The translations under genes and the position numbers were made by a program. This document shows positions 18,013-26,291 of a stretch of DNA of 64,000 nt, in pieces. Under the pieces are notes generated by a model, which saw nothing but the letters and a program-made list of their open reading frames with translations, ran no database searches and was not told the DNA's origin. This stretch comes from Planctomycetia bacterium (GTDB lineage Bacteria; Planctomycetota; Planctomycetia; Pirellulales; PNKZ01), in assembly GCA_021413845.1 (NCBI GenBank), contig JAIOPP010000133.1:1-64000 (forward strand), in the 5' to 3' direction. The first letter of the stretch is position 1. Every line of letters starts with the position of its first letter.

Positions 18013-18873
18013 CTACACGCCGTTTTGCTTGAACCAAGCTAGGGCCCGTTTCCAGCCGTCGTCCGCTTTGTCTTTTCGATAGGTCGGGCGGTAGTCGGCG
18101 TGGAAGCCGTGCGGGGTGTCCGGATAGAGCACGATCTCGCTCGGCTTGCCCGCCGCTTTGATCGCCGCTTGCATCTTCTCGACGCTCTCGACCGGAATGC
18201 CCGTGTCGGCGGCGCCGTAGAGCCCGAGCACGGGTGCTTTCAATTCGCCGGCAAGATCCAGAGGATGCTTCGGATGCAAGGCGTCGACCGCGCTCGTCAG
18301 CCTGCCGTACCACGCAACGCCGGCCTTCAACTTCGAACTATGAGCCGAATAGAGCCACACGATTCGTCCGCCCCAGCAGAAGCCGGTGATGCCGAGCTTG
18401 TCGACGTTCCCTTTGCCCGACTTCGCGGCCCAAGCGACCGTCGCGTCGAGGTCCGCCAGCACTTGGGCGTCGGGCACTTTCGACACGACCGAAGCGATGA
18501 TCTTTTGAATGTCGGTCTCTTTCGAGACGTCGCCTTGGCGCGCATACAACTCCGGCGCGACGGCCAAGTAGCCGAGCTTCGCAAACCGGCGGCAGACGTC
18601 TTTGATGTGCTCATGCACGCCGAAAATCTCTTGCACGACGAGCACCGTCGGGAACGAGTCTCCCTTGGCCGGCCGCGCTTGATAGGCCGGAATCTCGCCG
18701 TCGGCGACCGGGATCTTCACTTCGCCGGCTTCGAGATCCGCGGTGTCGGTCGTGATCGTCTCGGCTGCGACCGGTTGCACGGCCAGCGCGAAGCCGGTCG
18801 CCAACGTCGTAACGACGAACTCGCGGCGACTCCAAGCGAAGTTCGGAACCAAGCTCGTCAGATCGTCGTGCAG
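18013..18873 (-). CDS. Dienelactone hydrolase family protein, Tat-exported
   Basis: The family hydrolyses cyclic and other esters. The nucleophile is the Cys in GFCWGG (Cys166), supported by QEIFG (Glu82), GAADTGIP (Asp) and TPHGFHAD (His), the dienelactone hydrolase set. The N-terminus has SRREFVV and a hydrophobic run, a twin-arginine signal. No ATG lies in a good place; a CTG at 18873 sits six bases after GAGGAG and gives 286 residues, whereas a GTG at 18942 has no ribosome site. I prefer the CTG, with moderate certainty. The gene converges on the REP-bounded region and stands alone, with the SulP-carbonic anhydrase gene 138 bp upstream on the same strand. Confidence 0.82.
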   Translation of the reverse strand: MHDDLTSLVPNFAWSRREFVVTTLATGFALAVQPVAAETITTDTADLEAGEVKIPVADGEIPAYQARPAKGDSFPTVLVVQEIFGVHEHIKDVCRRFAKLGYLAVAPELYARQGDVSKETDIQKIIASVVSKVPDAQVLADLDATVAWAAKSGKGNVDKLGITGFCWGGRIVWLYSAHSSKLKAGVAWYGRLTSAVDALHPKHPLDLAGELKAPVLGLYGAADTGIPVESVEKMQAAIKAAGKPSEIVLYPDTPHGFHADYRPTYRKDKADDGWKRALAWFKQNGV

Positions 18874-19011
18874 CGTGTTCTCCTCGAAGGGGGGCGTGCG
18901 CTGGGAAGCGTGACGTATCGAGCGGCATTTTACACGCCGCACGCGCGAAGAAAAGCAGCCGGCGTGAGTTCGCCGGCGATATCAACACGCAACGGCTCAG
19001 CGCGCGAGGTT

Positions 19012-21270
19012 TCAGCGCGCAAGGTCCAACGCTTCGTCGACGACGCTTTCGTTCACGAACTCGATATCGCCGGTCGCGACATCGTACATCGCACCGACGA
19101 TCGCAATCCGCCCCGCGCGAATCAACGGGCCGAGCGTGTCGCTTTCCCGTTGGATCTGCTCGACCATCCGCAAGACGTTCATTCGTGCGACTTGATTGAT
19201 GAACGCTTCTTGATCGGTATGCGAACAGCGATCGAACTCGCGGCCGTGGTCGTAGTCGATCGATTCCTGAATGCTGCGCAAGATCGGCTCGGCATGTTGG
19301 CAGCCGGGCCCTTGCGGAGGGGCCTCGCCGGCAAACGCGGTTCGCACGGCCAACGTCACGGCTCCGCAGCGCGTGTGCCCCATCACGAGAATCAGCTTCG
19401 CGCCGGCGACGGCACAGCCGTATTCCAAGCTACCGAGAATCTTGCGGCTCGTAATGTTTCCCGCCACGCGCACGTTGAACACATCGCCGATGCCGGTATC
19501 GAATACCAGCTCGGCCGACGAGCGCGAGTCCATGCAGCTGAGCACGACGGCCAACGGATGCTGCCCATGCGCCGTTTCGTGAACCTGCCGGCTGAAGTCG
19601 CGCGTCAACGGTCGGCCGTTGCGGAAGCGCTCGTTGCCGTCTTTGAGAATCTGCAACACCTGCGCGGGAGTGAGCGAAGCTTGCAGCTCGCGCGTCGAAT
19701 GGTCGAGGTACTGGATCCGATCTTCGAGGTGATACTTCGCGCGAAAGCCGAGCATGCTCACTTCGATTTTACGCACCGGAGCGGTTTGCTCGGAGAAGTG
19801 GCGGATCAGGTCGAGCACGTCGGGATCGATGTAGTGCGTGTTGCGTGCATCGAGCAGCAGCTGTCCGCCGCGCGGAATCGAATCGAGCGCCTGCGACAAC
19901 GCCGCCCGATTCAAGAAGCTCACTTGATTTGCGAGCTCGATATGAATCACGTTGCCGCCGAGTTGCTTCTCGACGAATCGCCGAATCGGCCGGCGCAGGT
20001 TGCTGCTGAGAATGAAGCTGAGGCTCACGCCGAGGCCGATGAGCATGCCGATCAACAGGTCGGTCGTGACGATCGCGACGACCGTCACGGCGAACGGAAT
20101 GAACTGATACTTGCCGTCGCGCCACATCTGCTTCATCGTCGACGGGCCGGCGAGCCGCACCCCGGTGATGAACAAAATCGCCGCCAAACAGGAGAGCGGA
20201 ATGAGGTTCAACCACGCGGGCAACAACGATACGCAGACCAGCAAGAACAAGCCGTGCGTGATCGCCGCGAGTTTCGTTTGGCCGCCGGAGTTGATATTCA
20301 GCGAACTGCGCACGATGACCGACGACACCGGAATGCCGCCGAGAAAACCGACCGCGATGTTGCCGACCCCTTGGGCGAGCAGTTCGCGATTCGTCGGCGA
20401 GGTCCGCTGCTTCGGATCGATCTTATCGATCGCTTCCAAGTTCAACAACGTTTCGAGCGACACGACCAACGCGATCGCGAGGCCCGCCATGTAAACCTTG
20501 GGATTCATCCACTGCGAGAAGTCGGGCCAATGGAGAAACGTCGCGAACTCCGCTGCGTTCGTCGTCACGGGAACCTGCACCAAATGGTTGCCGCCGACTC
20601 CCCAGTTGCCGCCGAAAGTGTTGAGCAACATGTTCATGCCGACGCCGAGCAACACCACGACCAGCGGCGCGGGAAACGGCGATTGCTTCAATCGCGGAAC
20701 CTTGTCCCAAAGAAACAAGAGCGCTACCGACGTGAGGCCGATCACCGTTGCGCCGGGATGAAAGCCGAGCAACTCGCCGAGTTCGGAGAACGTGTTCTCC
20801 TGATCGGGCTGGAAGAACGCCATATTCCCTTCGGGATCGGAGTCGAGCCCGAAGAGGTGAGGGATCTGCTTGAGAATGAGAATGATCCCGATCGCAGCGA
20901 GCAAACCTTTGATCACCCCCGACGGTACGAACTCGGAAACGACACCGGCCCGCAAGAGCCCGAGGATGATTTGAATCACTCCCGCCACGATGACCGCGAG
21001 CAGAAACGTCTCGAAGCTGCCGAGCAGCGCGATCTGCGCCACGACGACCGCCGCGCTGCCGGGCGAAGGACCGCTGATGCTCGTATGCGATCCGCTCAAG
21101 AAGCCGACGAGAATTCCGCCGACGACGCCGGCGATGAGACCGGAGATCAACGGCGCGTTCGAAGAGAGCGCGACCCCCAAACACAACGGCAAGGCGACGA
21201 AAAACACGACCAATCCCGCCGTGAGATCGCGGCCGATGGTGTCGCGTGAAAACATACGGGTATCGGGCAT
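19012..21270 (-). CDS. SulP-type anion transporter fused to beta-carbonic anhydrase
   Basis: The 752-residue protein starts at an ATG at 21270, eight bases after GAGGAG; a TTG two codons earlier is less likely. Residues about 15-420 are a SulP transporter with many membrane spans (TAGLVVFFVALPLCLGVALS, SGSHTSISGPSPGSAAVV). A STAS domain follows at about 440-530. From about 565 on it is a beta-carbonic anhydrase with the zinc and active-site motifs SCMDSR (near 580) and GHTRCGA (near 635). Such fusions are thought to couple bicarbonate uptake with CO2 interconversion, which points to bicarbonate rather than sulfate as the cargo. It diverges from the thiol peroxidase gene. Confidence 0.93.
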   Translation of the reverse strand: MPDTRMFSRDTIGRDLTAGLVVFFVALPLCLGVALSSNAPLISGLIAGVVGGILVGFLSGSHTSISGPSPGSAAVVVAQIALLGSFETFLLAVIVAGVIQIILGLLRAGVVSEFVPSGVIKGLLAAIGIILILKQIPHLFGLDSDPEGNMAFFQPDQENTFSELGELLGFHPGATVIGLTSVALLFLWDKVPRLKQSPFPAPLVVVLLGVGMNMLLNTFGGNWGVGGNHLVQVPVTTNAAEFATFLHWPDFSQWMNPKVYMAGLAIALVVSLETLLNLEAIDKIDPKQRTSPTNRELLAQGVGNIAVGFLGGIPVSSVIVRSSLNINSGGQTKLAAITHGLFLLVCVSLLPAWLNLIPLSCLAAILFITGVRLAGPSTMKQMWRDGKYQFIPFAVTVVAIVTTDLLIGMLIGLGVSLSFILSSNLRRPIRRFVEKQLGGNVIHIELANQVSFLNRAALSQALDSIPRGGQLLLDARNTHYIDPDVLDLIRHFSEQTAPVRKIEVSMLGFRAKYHLEDRIQYLDHSTRELQASLTPAQVLQILKDGNERFRNGRPLTRDFSRQVHETAHGQHPLAVVLSCMDSRSSAELVFDTGIGDVFNVRVAGNITSRKILGSLEYGCAVAGAKLILVMGHTRCGAVTLAVRTAFAGEAPPQGPGCQHAEPILRSIQESIDYDHGREFDRCSHTDQEAFINQVARMNVLRMVEQIQRESDTLGPLIRAGRIAIVGAMYDVATGDIEFVNESVVDEALDLAR

Positions 21271-21663
21271 CAGCAACTCTCCTCAGACGAACGCTGCCCG
21301 ACGGCGAACCGGATGGCGGCAGGGGATCGAATCCATCCGGCGGTCGGGCTATTGTCGCGACGACCCACGGTCGCCGCGAACCTACGGAACCTGTCTTACC
21401 GGACTGTAATTATTACAGTTTCGTAATGTTTGTAGAATGCAGAAAACGGCTGAAATCAAGCTATTTTTACGACATACCCGTATACATGGGTGGTAAACAT
21501 TAAGGAATCGCCCACCATCGTCGGAGCCGCGGCAAATCGGAGCTCTGCCGAACCGTGCGGGCATATTGAACCTGAGACCGATATCGGGATACTGAACCGC
21601 CTCATTTGCAGAGTGCTGCAAGCCCGTACGTTTCCATTCGTATTCAGAGTAAGGACCACGATC
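21271..21663. other. Divergent intergenic region, SulP-CA / tpx
   Basis: About 390 bp, clearly more AT-rich in 21400-21490 than the surroundings, so promoters for both genes are likely here. It contains the perfect inverted repeat described separately. No coding potential is convincing; an open frame leading into tpx from 21490 lacks a better start than the ATG at 21664. Confidence 0.5.
21403..21419. promoter_or_regulatory. Candidate operator, perfect 8-1-8 palindrome
   Basis: The sequence ACTGTAATTATTACAGT is a perfect inverted repeat with one central base. The core TGTAAT-n-ATTACA has the 7-1-7 layout of binding sites for Fur-superfamily repressors such as PerR and Zur. It lies 133 bp upstream of the SulP-carbonic anhydrase start and 245 bp upstream of tpx. 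A peroxide- or zinc-sensing repressor would make sense here, but the regulator is an inference. Confidence 0.5.
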
Positions 21664-22185
21664 ATGAGTCGCCCCGGTGCCGTGACGTTTAAGGGAAATC
21701 CATTGACGCTCGCCGGCGAGGCCGTGACGGTCGGCAAACCCGCTCCCGACTTTAAGCTCGCGCAATACGAAGGGGGCATGAAGGAAGTGACCGTGGCCGA
21801 CCTGAAGGGGAAGCCGACGATCATCAGCGTGGTCCCGTCGCTCGATACTCCGGTCTGCCAGATCCAAACCAAGAAGTTCAATCAAGAGCTCGCGAGCTAC
21901 GGCGACAAGATTAACGCCGTGACGGTGAGCGTCGACTTGCCGTTTGCGATGAACCGCTTCTGCGGCGCCGAGAACATCAAGAACCTGCGCTCGTTGAGCG
22001 ACTACAAGGATCGCAACTTCGGCAAGAACTGGGGCATGCTCATCGAAGAGTTGCAACTGCTCGCGCGCGGCACGTTCGTGCTCGATGCGGCCGGCACCGT
22101 GGTCTATGCCGAGCAAGTGAAGGAAGTCGCCGAAGAACCGAAATACGATGCCCCACTCGCCAAGCTCAAGGAATTGGTCGGTTAA
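21664..22185 (+). CDS. tpx: Thiol peroxidase, atypical 2-Cys peroxiredoxin
   Basis: This 173-residue protein matches Tpx along its whole length (E. coli Tpx has 168). It has PSLDTPVC with the peroxidatic Cys65 and DLPFAMNRFC with the resolving Cys100; the spacing of 35 fits the intramolecular disulfide of this class. The start is the ATG at 21664. Tpx reduces hydrogen peroxide and lipid hydroperoxides using thioredoxin in the cytoplasm. Its 3' end overlaps the next gene by 38 bases, so tpx, the SDR gene and miaE look like one operon. Confidence 0.95.
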   Translation: MSRPGAVTFKGNPLTLAGEAVTVGKPAPDFKLAQYEGGMKEVTVADLKGKPTIISVVPSLDTPVCQIQTKKFNQELASYGDKINAVTVSVDLPFAMNRFCGAENIKNLRSLSDYKDRNFGKNWGMLIEELQLLARGTFVLDAAGTVVYAEQVKEVAEEPKYDAPLAKLKELVG

Positions 22186-23029
22186 CGCTTCCGTCGATCA
22201 CGTTCGCTACGCCGTCGTCACGGGCTCGGCCGGCGCGCTCGGTCGAGCCTTTGCCGTGCGACTCGCCGAGCGCGGCTACCGACTGGCGCTCGTCGACTTG
22301 AACGAAGCGGAGAATCTCGAAACGCTGCGGCTCGTCGAAGTCGCCGGCGGCTCGGGCCGCGTCGAAACGTTCGACGTCACCTCGATCGCGGCTTGGCAAG
22401 CGTTGCATGATCGGCTCGCCGTCGAGTGGCCGCGCGTCGATCTCTTGATCAACAACGCCGGCGTGGCGGGTGCCGGTGAAGTCGGCTTGTTTCCGCTCGA
22501 CGATTGGCAATGGCTCGTCGATGTGAATCTCAAATCGGTCGTCGTCGGTTGCCACACGTTCGCCGAACGGCTGAAGACGAACGCGCGCGGCGCGCATGTC
22601 ATCAACGTCGCCTCGTTCGCGGCCTTCGCTTGCTTGCCGAACATGGCTGCGTACAACGTCGCAAAAGCCGGCGTGCTCGCACTGTCGGAAACGCTGCACG
22701 TCGAGTGGCATCAGTATCGCGTCGGCGTCACGGTCGTCTGTCCGAGCTTCTTCGTCTCCGGCTTGCTGAACGGCGCGCGCCTGCAAACCGAATCGCAGCG
22801 CGACTACACCGAGCGCTCGATGCGCGAAGCGAAGTTCTCCGCCGACGATGTCGCCGTGCAAACGCTCGAGGCGATGGCGCACGGCCGGCTCTACGTGATG
22901 ATGCCGTACAAATCGAAATCGTATTGGTGGCTCAAGCGGTTCTTTCCAAACTTCTTCATGCGCAAAGTCATGCGCAAGTTCGAGCGGCAGGCGAAGCCGA
23001 CGGAAGGGGAGCCCGATGCTCAGCCTTAA
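22148..23029 (+). CDS. Short-chain dehydrogenase/reductase (SDR) family protein
   Basis: This 293-residue protein has the classical SDR elements: cofactor loop TGSAGALGRA near residue 25, NNAGVAG near 100, and catalytic YNVAK near 165 with a Ser in the preceding VINVASFAAF strand. The C-terminus is basic and ends after an aromatic stretch (YWWLKRFFPNFFMRKV), possibly a membrane-contact segment. The ATG at 22148 lies inside the end of tpx; no usual start codon is available between that stop and the Rossmann fold, so the 38-base overlap seems real. The substrate is unknown. Confidence 0.85.
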   Translation: MPHSPSSRNWSVNASVDHVRYAVVTGSAGALGRAFAVRLAERGYRLALVDLNEAENLETLRLVEVAGGSGRVETFDVTSIAAWQALHDRLAVEWPRVDLLINNAGVAGAGEVGLFPLDDWQWLVDVNLKSVVVGCHTFAERLKTNARGAHVINVASFAAFACLPNMAAYNVAKAGVLALSETLHVEWHQYRVGVTVVCPSFFVSGLLNGARLQTESQRDYTERSMREAKFSADDVAVQTLEAMAHGRLYVMMPYKSKSYWWLKRFFPNFFMRKVMRKFERQAKPTEGEPDAQP

Positions 23030-23591
23030 ATCGAGCACCGCTCCATGGTGGCTCGACACCGTCGAGCGGCACCTCGAAGAAGTGCTCATCGATCATGCGC
23101 ACTGCGAAAAGAAAGCGGCCGGCACGGCGCTGAACCTGATCTTCGCCTACGTCGACCGCGTGCCGCTCGTGCGCGAGCTGACGTCGATCGTCCATGAAGA
23201 ACTCGCCCACTTCCGCTTGGTGCTCGACCTGCTCGAACGGCGCGGCATGCGCTTCCGCCGCCTAGTGCCGAGCAGCTACGGCCGGAAGCTGAACGACTTA
23301 GTGCGGAAGCAAGAACCGCACAAGGCGATCGATCGACTGCTGATCGCGGCGCTGATCGAGGCCCGTAGCTGCGAGCGGTTCTGCCTGCTGCGCGATCGAC
23401 TGCAAGACCGCGAACTCGCCGACTTCTACGGCAGCCTCTACGCGTCGGAAGCCCGACACCACGCGACGTACGTCGAGTTCGCGCGCGAGTTCGGAAATGA
23501 AAACGAAATCGCCGAACGGCTTAATCAACTTGCGGAACTCGAAGCGGCGATCATCGACGAAGGGGATGAGCTGGCGCGCGTTCATAGCTAA
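23016..23591 (+). CDS. miaE: tRNA-(ms2io6A) hydroxylase MiaE
   Basis: This 191-residue protein is a diiron four-helix enzyme. The expected carboxylate and His ligands are visible in EEVLIDHAHCEKKA, VHEELAHF, EARSCERF and SEARHHATY. MiaE hydroxylates the isopentenyl side chain of the modified adenosine at position 37 of certain tRNAs, using O2. Length and motif order match the family. The start codon overlaps the end of the SDR gene by 14 bases. The enzyme needs oxygen, so this is an aerobic or facultative organism. Confidence 0.93.
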   Translation: MLSLKSSTAPWWLDTVERHLEEVLIDHAHCEKKAAGTALNLIFAYVDRVPLVRELTSIVHEELAHFRLVLDLLERRGMRFRRLVPSSYGRKLNDLVRKQEPHKAIDRLLIAALIEARSCERFCLLRDRLQDRELADFYGSLYASEARHHATYVEFAREFGNENEIAERLNQLAELEAAIIDEGDELARVHS

Positions 23592-23594
23592 GAA

Positions 23595-23622
23595 AACCAG
23601 AAACCAGAAGAAGGAAACCAGA
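23595..23622. repeat. Left copy of CCAGAAACCAGAA repeat flanking the four-helix gene
   Basis: A purine-rich run with CCAGAAACCAGAAG and a further AAACCAGAA. It is the inverted counterpart of the run at 24023-24049 on the other side of the small four-helix-bundle gene. Confidence 0.7.
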
Positions 23623-23650
23623 ATTCGGAAGGGAGCAATACCGAGAATCG

Positions 23651-23998
23651 CTATGCTCCGGCTTTTGCCTTCTTGATAAGCGTAACGAAAATCGCCGTGA
23701 GTTCCGAAGCTTCACTTCTGAGGAGCGAAACCTCTTCGGCCTTGGCGATCTTCGCTTCTTCCAATAGCTCCAACCAATACACGGTCTCTTCCAACTCCAT
23801 CAGTGCTTGATTGAGCTTGGCTGCGTATTCCGCGGGCGAACGAGCTCGAATTCCTTCTCGATAATTCGCACCGACGGAAGTGCCTGACCGCAAGACTTGC
23901 TTTCCGATGACATCTGCTTCGAGCCGTCGCGGCAACGACGCGCTAAGCCTAATAATCCGAAGGGCAAACTCCTTGGTCCGAACTTTCAAATCTTTCAT
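23651..23998 (-). CDS. Four-helix-bundle protein (23S rRNA intervening-sequence protein family)
   Basis: This 115-residue protein has the family pattern: KDLKVRTKEFALRIIRLSASLP in helix 1, then KQVLRSGTSVGANYREGIRARSPAEYAAKL, then ELEETVYWLELL and a final helix. Homologues are encoded inside 23S rRNA intervening sequences of some bacteria but also as stand-alone genes, where their role is unknown; they form pentamers or similar bundles. Here the gene stands alone in the convergent gap between miaE and an SDR gene. It is bracketed by inverted CCAGAAACCAGAA repeats, which suggests that gene and repeats travel as a cassette. Confidence 0.88.
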   Translation of the reverse strand: MKDLKVRTKEFALRIIRLSASLPRRLEADVIGKQVLRSGTSVGANYREGIRARSPAEYAAKLNQALMELEETVYWLELLEEAKIAKAEEVSLLRSEASELTAIFVTLIKKAKAGA

Positions 23999-24022
23999 AG
24001 CGCGCTCAAGTGAAGCTCCGCT

Positions 24023-24049
24023 CTTCTGGTTTCTAGTTTCTGGTTTCTG
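24023..24049. repeat. Right copy of CCAGAAACCAGAA repeat (inverted)
   Basis: The run CTTCTGGTTTCT-AGTTTCTGGTTTCTG is the reverse complement of the left copy at 23595-23622, with one extra half-unit. It abuts the 3' end of the next minus-strand gene, seven bases from its stop codon. Confidence 0.7.
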
Positions 24050-24055
24050 ACTTTC

Positions 24056-24826
24056 CTAGAACGTCTTGCATAGCGTTCCGCCGTCGACCAGCAACACGCT
24101 GCCGGTGATGTAGCTCCCTGCGTCGGAGGCCAGAAGGATCGCCGGGCCGGCGAGTTCGCGCGGGTCGCCCCAGCGGCCCAAGGCCGTGCGGTCGGCGAAG
24201 GTTTTCTTTTCGGCGTCGGAGAGCATCTTGCCTGGTAGGTCGGTGAGAAACGGTCCCGGCGCGATGCAGTTGCAAGTAATGCCGAACGGGCCGACGTCTT
24301 GCGCCGTGGCCTTGCACATGCCGATCAGCGCGGCTTTCGTCGCCGAGTAGGAATTGCGACCTTCCTTGCTGGCGATTCCCATGATCGACGAGATATGAAT
24401 GATGCGTCCCCAACGGCGCTGCTTCATCTGCGGCACGATGGCGCGCGTCATTGCCATGACGCTGTTCAGATTCAGCTCGATGATCCGATCCCAATCGGCG
24501 TCGACGACGGAGTCGATCTGTTGCGGGTTGTTGCTCCCTGCGTTGTTGACCAGAATCTCGATTCCGCCGAGTCGTCCGATCGCGTCTTCGGCCAGCTTCG
24601 CCACGGCACCACGATCGAGCATGTCGGCCACGGCGTACTCGACGCGCACCTTGAGCCCGTGCCCGATCTCGGCGGCGGCGGCTTTGAGTTCGTCTTCGTG
24701 GCGGCTGGAAATGAAGACGTCGGCGCCGCACTCGGCGAACCCGCGCGCCATCGCCTTGCCGAGTCCTTTGCTGCCGCCGGTGATCAAGGCCCGACGTCCG
24801 GTAAGATTAAAAAGTGGGCTGCTCAT
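24056..24826 (-). CDS. SDR family oxidoreductase, gluconate 5-dehydrogenase-like
   Basis: This 256-residue protein starts at the ATG at 24826, six bases after GGAG. It has the classical SDR set: TGGSKGLGKA, NNAGSNN, catalytic Ser in IIHISSIMG, YSATKAA and the C-terminal GSVLLVDGG. The overall sequence, including SPLFNLTGRRALITGG at the start and the NPQQIDSV loop, resembles gluconate 5-dehydrogenases and related sugar SDRs. These use NAD(P) to oxidise keto-sugar acids. It is divergent from the xylose isomerase gene, so sugar metabolism is a plausible setting; the exact substrate is not certain. Confidence 0.88.
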   Translation of the reverse strand: MSSPLFNLTGRRALITGGSKGLGKAMARGFAECGADVFISSRHEDELKAAAAEIGHGLKVRVEYAVADMLDRGAVAKLAEDAIGRLGGIEILVNNAGSNNPQQIDSVVDADWDRIIELNLNSVMAMTRAIVPQMKQRRWGRIIHISSIMGIASKEGRNSYSATKAALIGMCKATAQDVGPFGITCNCIAPGPFLTDLPGKMLSDAEKKTFADRTALGRWGDPRELAGPAILLASDAGSYITGSVLLVDGGTLCKTF

Positions 24827-24991
24827 GGCGGACTCCGCAAGAAGGAAAAAGACGAAAGGGCGAGAAGACGGCGGTGACGAAAGTAGGCGCAGCGACATGA
24901 TGCGACGCGGCCGGTCGGGTGTCAATCAACGGGGCCTTGCGGCGCCGGCGAAACGTGAATTCAGCAAGTCGCTGCGGCCCAGCCCGACTGC

Positions 24992-25021
24992 TGGACGACC
25001 CTGCGCGTCGTCGAGTAATAT
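24992..25021 (+). promoter_or_regulatory. Candidate sigma-70 type promoter for xylose isomerase gene
   Basis: TGGACG and TAATAT are separated by 18 bases, 43 bp before the start codon. The -10 is good and the -35 is partial. Confidence 0.35.
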
Positions 25022-25063
25022 AGTCGCTTCGCAAGCTGCAAAATCTTGAGAGGAACGCTTCGC

Positions 25064-26089
25064 ATGGCCGGTAAATATCGCTTCAGTTTCGGACCCTGGA
25101 ATATCTCGCAAGGAAGCGATCCGTTCGGGCCGGTCGTTCGGAAGGAAGTCGCCTTCGCTAAGAAGATCGCCCGCTATCGCGAGCTCGGTTTCACTTACGT
25201 GCAGCTTCACGACGACGACGTCGTGCCGGCCGATTGGGATGTCGCGGCCACGGTGAAGGGGGTCGCGAAGGTGAAGAAGCTGCTCGACTCCGAAGGCTTG
25301 AAGGCCGAGTTCATCGCGCCCCGCCTGTGGGAAGACGAGCGAACCGTCGACGGCGGCTACACGGCCAACAGCGCGGCCAACCGGAAGCATGCCCGCGAGC
25401 GAACGCGCCGCTCGGTCGACATTGCGCGGATGATGGACACCGATCTGATCGTGCTGTGGCTCGCTCGCGAAGGAACCTACATTCGCGAAGCGAAGGACGC
25501 CGAAGCGGCGGTCGGGCTGATCGTCGACGCCGTGAACGACATTCTCGCGCACGACAAGACGATCCGCGTCGTCGGCGAGATGAAGCCGAACGAGCCAATG
25601 GATCAAGCGTTCTGTCCGACGGTCGGCCACTTCCTCGGCCTCGCCTATCGGACGGCCGATCCGGCCCGCGTCGGCGTGTTGATCGAAAGCGCCCATAGCA
25701 TTCTCGCCGGTCTCGATCCGGCCGACGACATGGCCTACGCCCTCTGGCACAAGAAGCTTTGGGGCGTGCATCTCAACGATCAAAACGGTTTGAAGTACGA
25801 CCAAGACAAATCGTTCGGCAGCGTCGACCTGTGCCGCGCGTTCAACCAAGTCCGGGTTCTCGACAAAGCCAAATACTACGACACCGGCATCGTCGGGCTC
25901 GATATCAAGGCGATGCGCACAACGAAGCAAGCCGACGATACGAAGCACCTGGCGAACAGCTTGAAGCTGTTCAATCACTTGCTCGAGCTGGTGCGCAGCG
26001 TCGACGAAGCGAAGATCGCCGCCTTCCGCACGGCCCGAGATTACGAAGGGCTCGAGCTTTATATTCTTGAGCACCTGATGGGGAAGTAG
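25064..26089 (+). CDS. xylA: Xylose isomerase (short form)
   Basis: This 341-residue protein starts at the ATG at 25064 after GAGAGGA. It aligns by eye with the class I (actinobacterial) xylose isomerases: FSFGPWN at the start, catalytic His in VQLHDDDVVP, EMKPNEP with the metal Glu and catalytic Lys, VLIESAHSILAG with Glu and His, HLNDQNGLKYDQD with the Asp ligands, and the Asp in LDIKAMRT. All expected metal and catalytic residues are present. It is shorter than Streptomyces enzymes (about 387) because the C-terminal arm used for tetramer contacts is reduced. It converts xylose to xylulose or glucose to fructose; related sugars are possible. Confidence 0.85.
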   Translation: MAGKYRFSFGPWNISQGSDPFGPVVRKEVAFAKKIARYRELGFTYVQLHDDDVVPADWDVAATVKGVAKVKKLLDSEGLKAEFIAPRLWEDERTVDGGYTANSAANRKHARERTRRSVDIARMMDTDLIVLWLAREGTYIREAKDAEAAVGLIVDAVNDILAHDKTIRVVGEMKPNEPMDQAFCPTVGHFLGLAYRTADPARVGVLIESAHSILAGLDPADDMAYALWHKKLWGVHLNDQNGLKYDQDKSFGSVDLCRAFNQVRVLDKAKYYDTGIVGLDIKAMRTTKQADDTKHLANSLKLFNHLLELVRSVDEAKIAAFRTARDYEGLELYILEHLMGK

Positions 26090-26124
26090 GGGTCGGGCAA
26101 GTAGGGGTCGGGGGTCAGATAAAA

Positions 26125-26262
26125 CCCTTCTCCCTTCGGGAGAAGATGTCGGCAGCGGCCGACAGATGAGGGGCGGATCGCAGCGAGACAAAGTTCTGCA
26201 ACCGCTGAGAAGCCGCGCCCCTCATCCGGCCTTCGGCCACCTTCTCCCGCCGGGAGAAGGAT
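26125..26262. repeat. Hairpin repeat, CTTCTCCC/GGGAGAAG family
   Basis: Two perfect hairpins, CTTCTCCC-TTC-GGGAGAAG (26127-26145) and CCTTCTCCC-GCC-GGGAGAAGG (26240-26260), bracket inner parts that also pair (GTCGGC/GCCGAC, GGCC/GGCC, and ATGAGGGGCG against CGCCCCTCAT). The whole 138 bp can fold as one long imperfect inverted repeat. It lies between xylA and the HAD gene and may stabilise or end the xylA transcript. Confidence 0.75.
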
Positions 26263-26291
26263 TTGATGGTTATCGAAATGGAATCACGAAG

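Noticed and set aside
18100-21249. Long plus-strand open frame (about 1050 codons) over the dienelactone hydrolase and SulP-CA genes
   Set aside because: Antisense shadow; the minus-strand genes carry full catalytic motifs and the plus frame has none.
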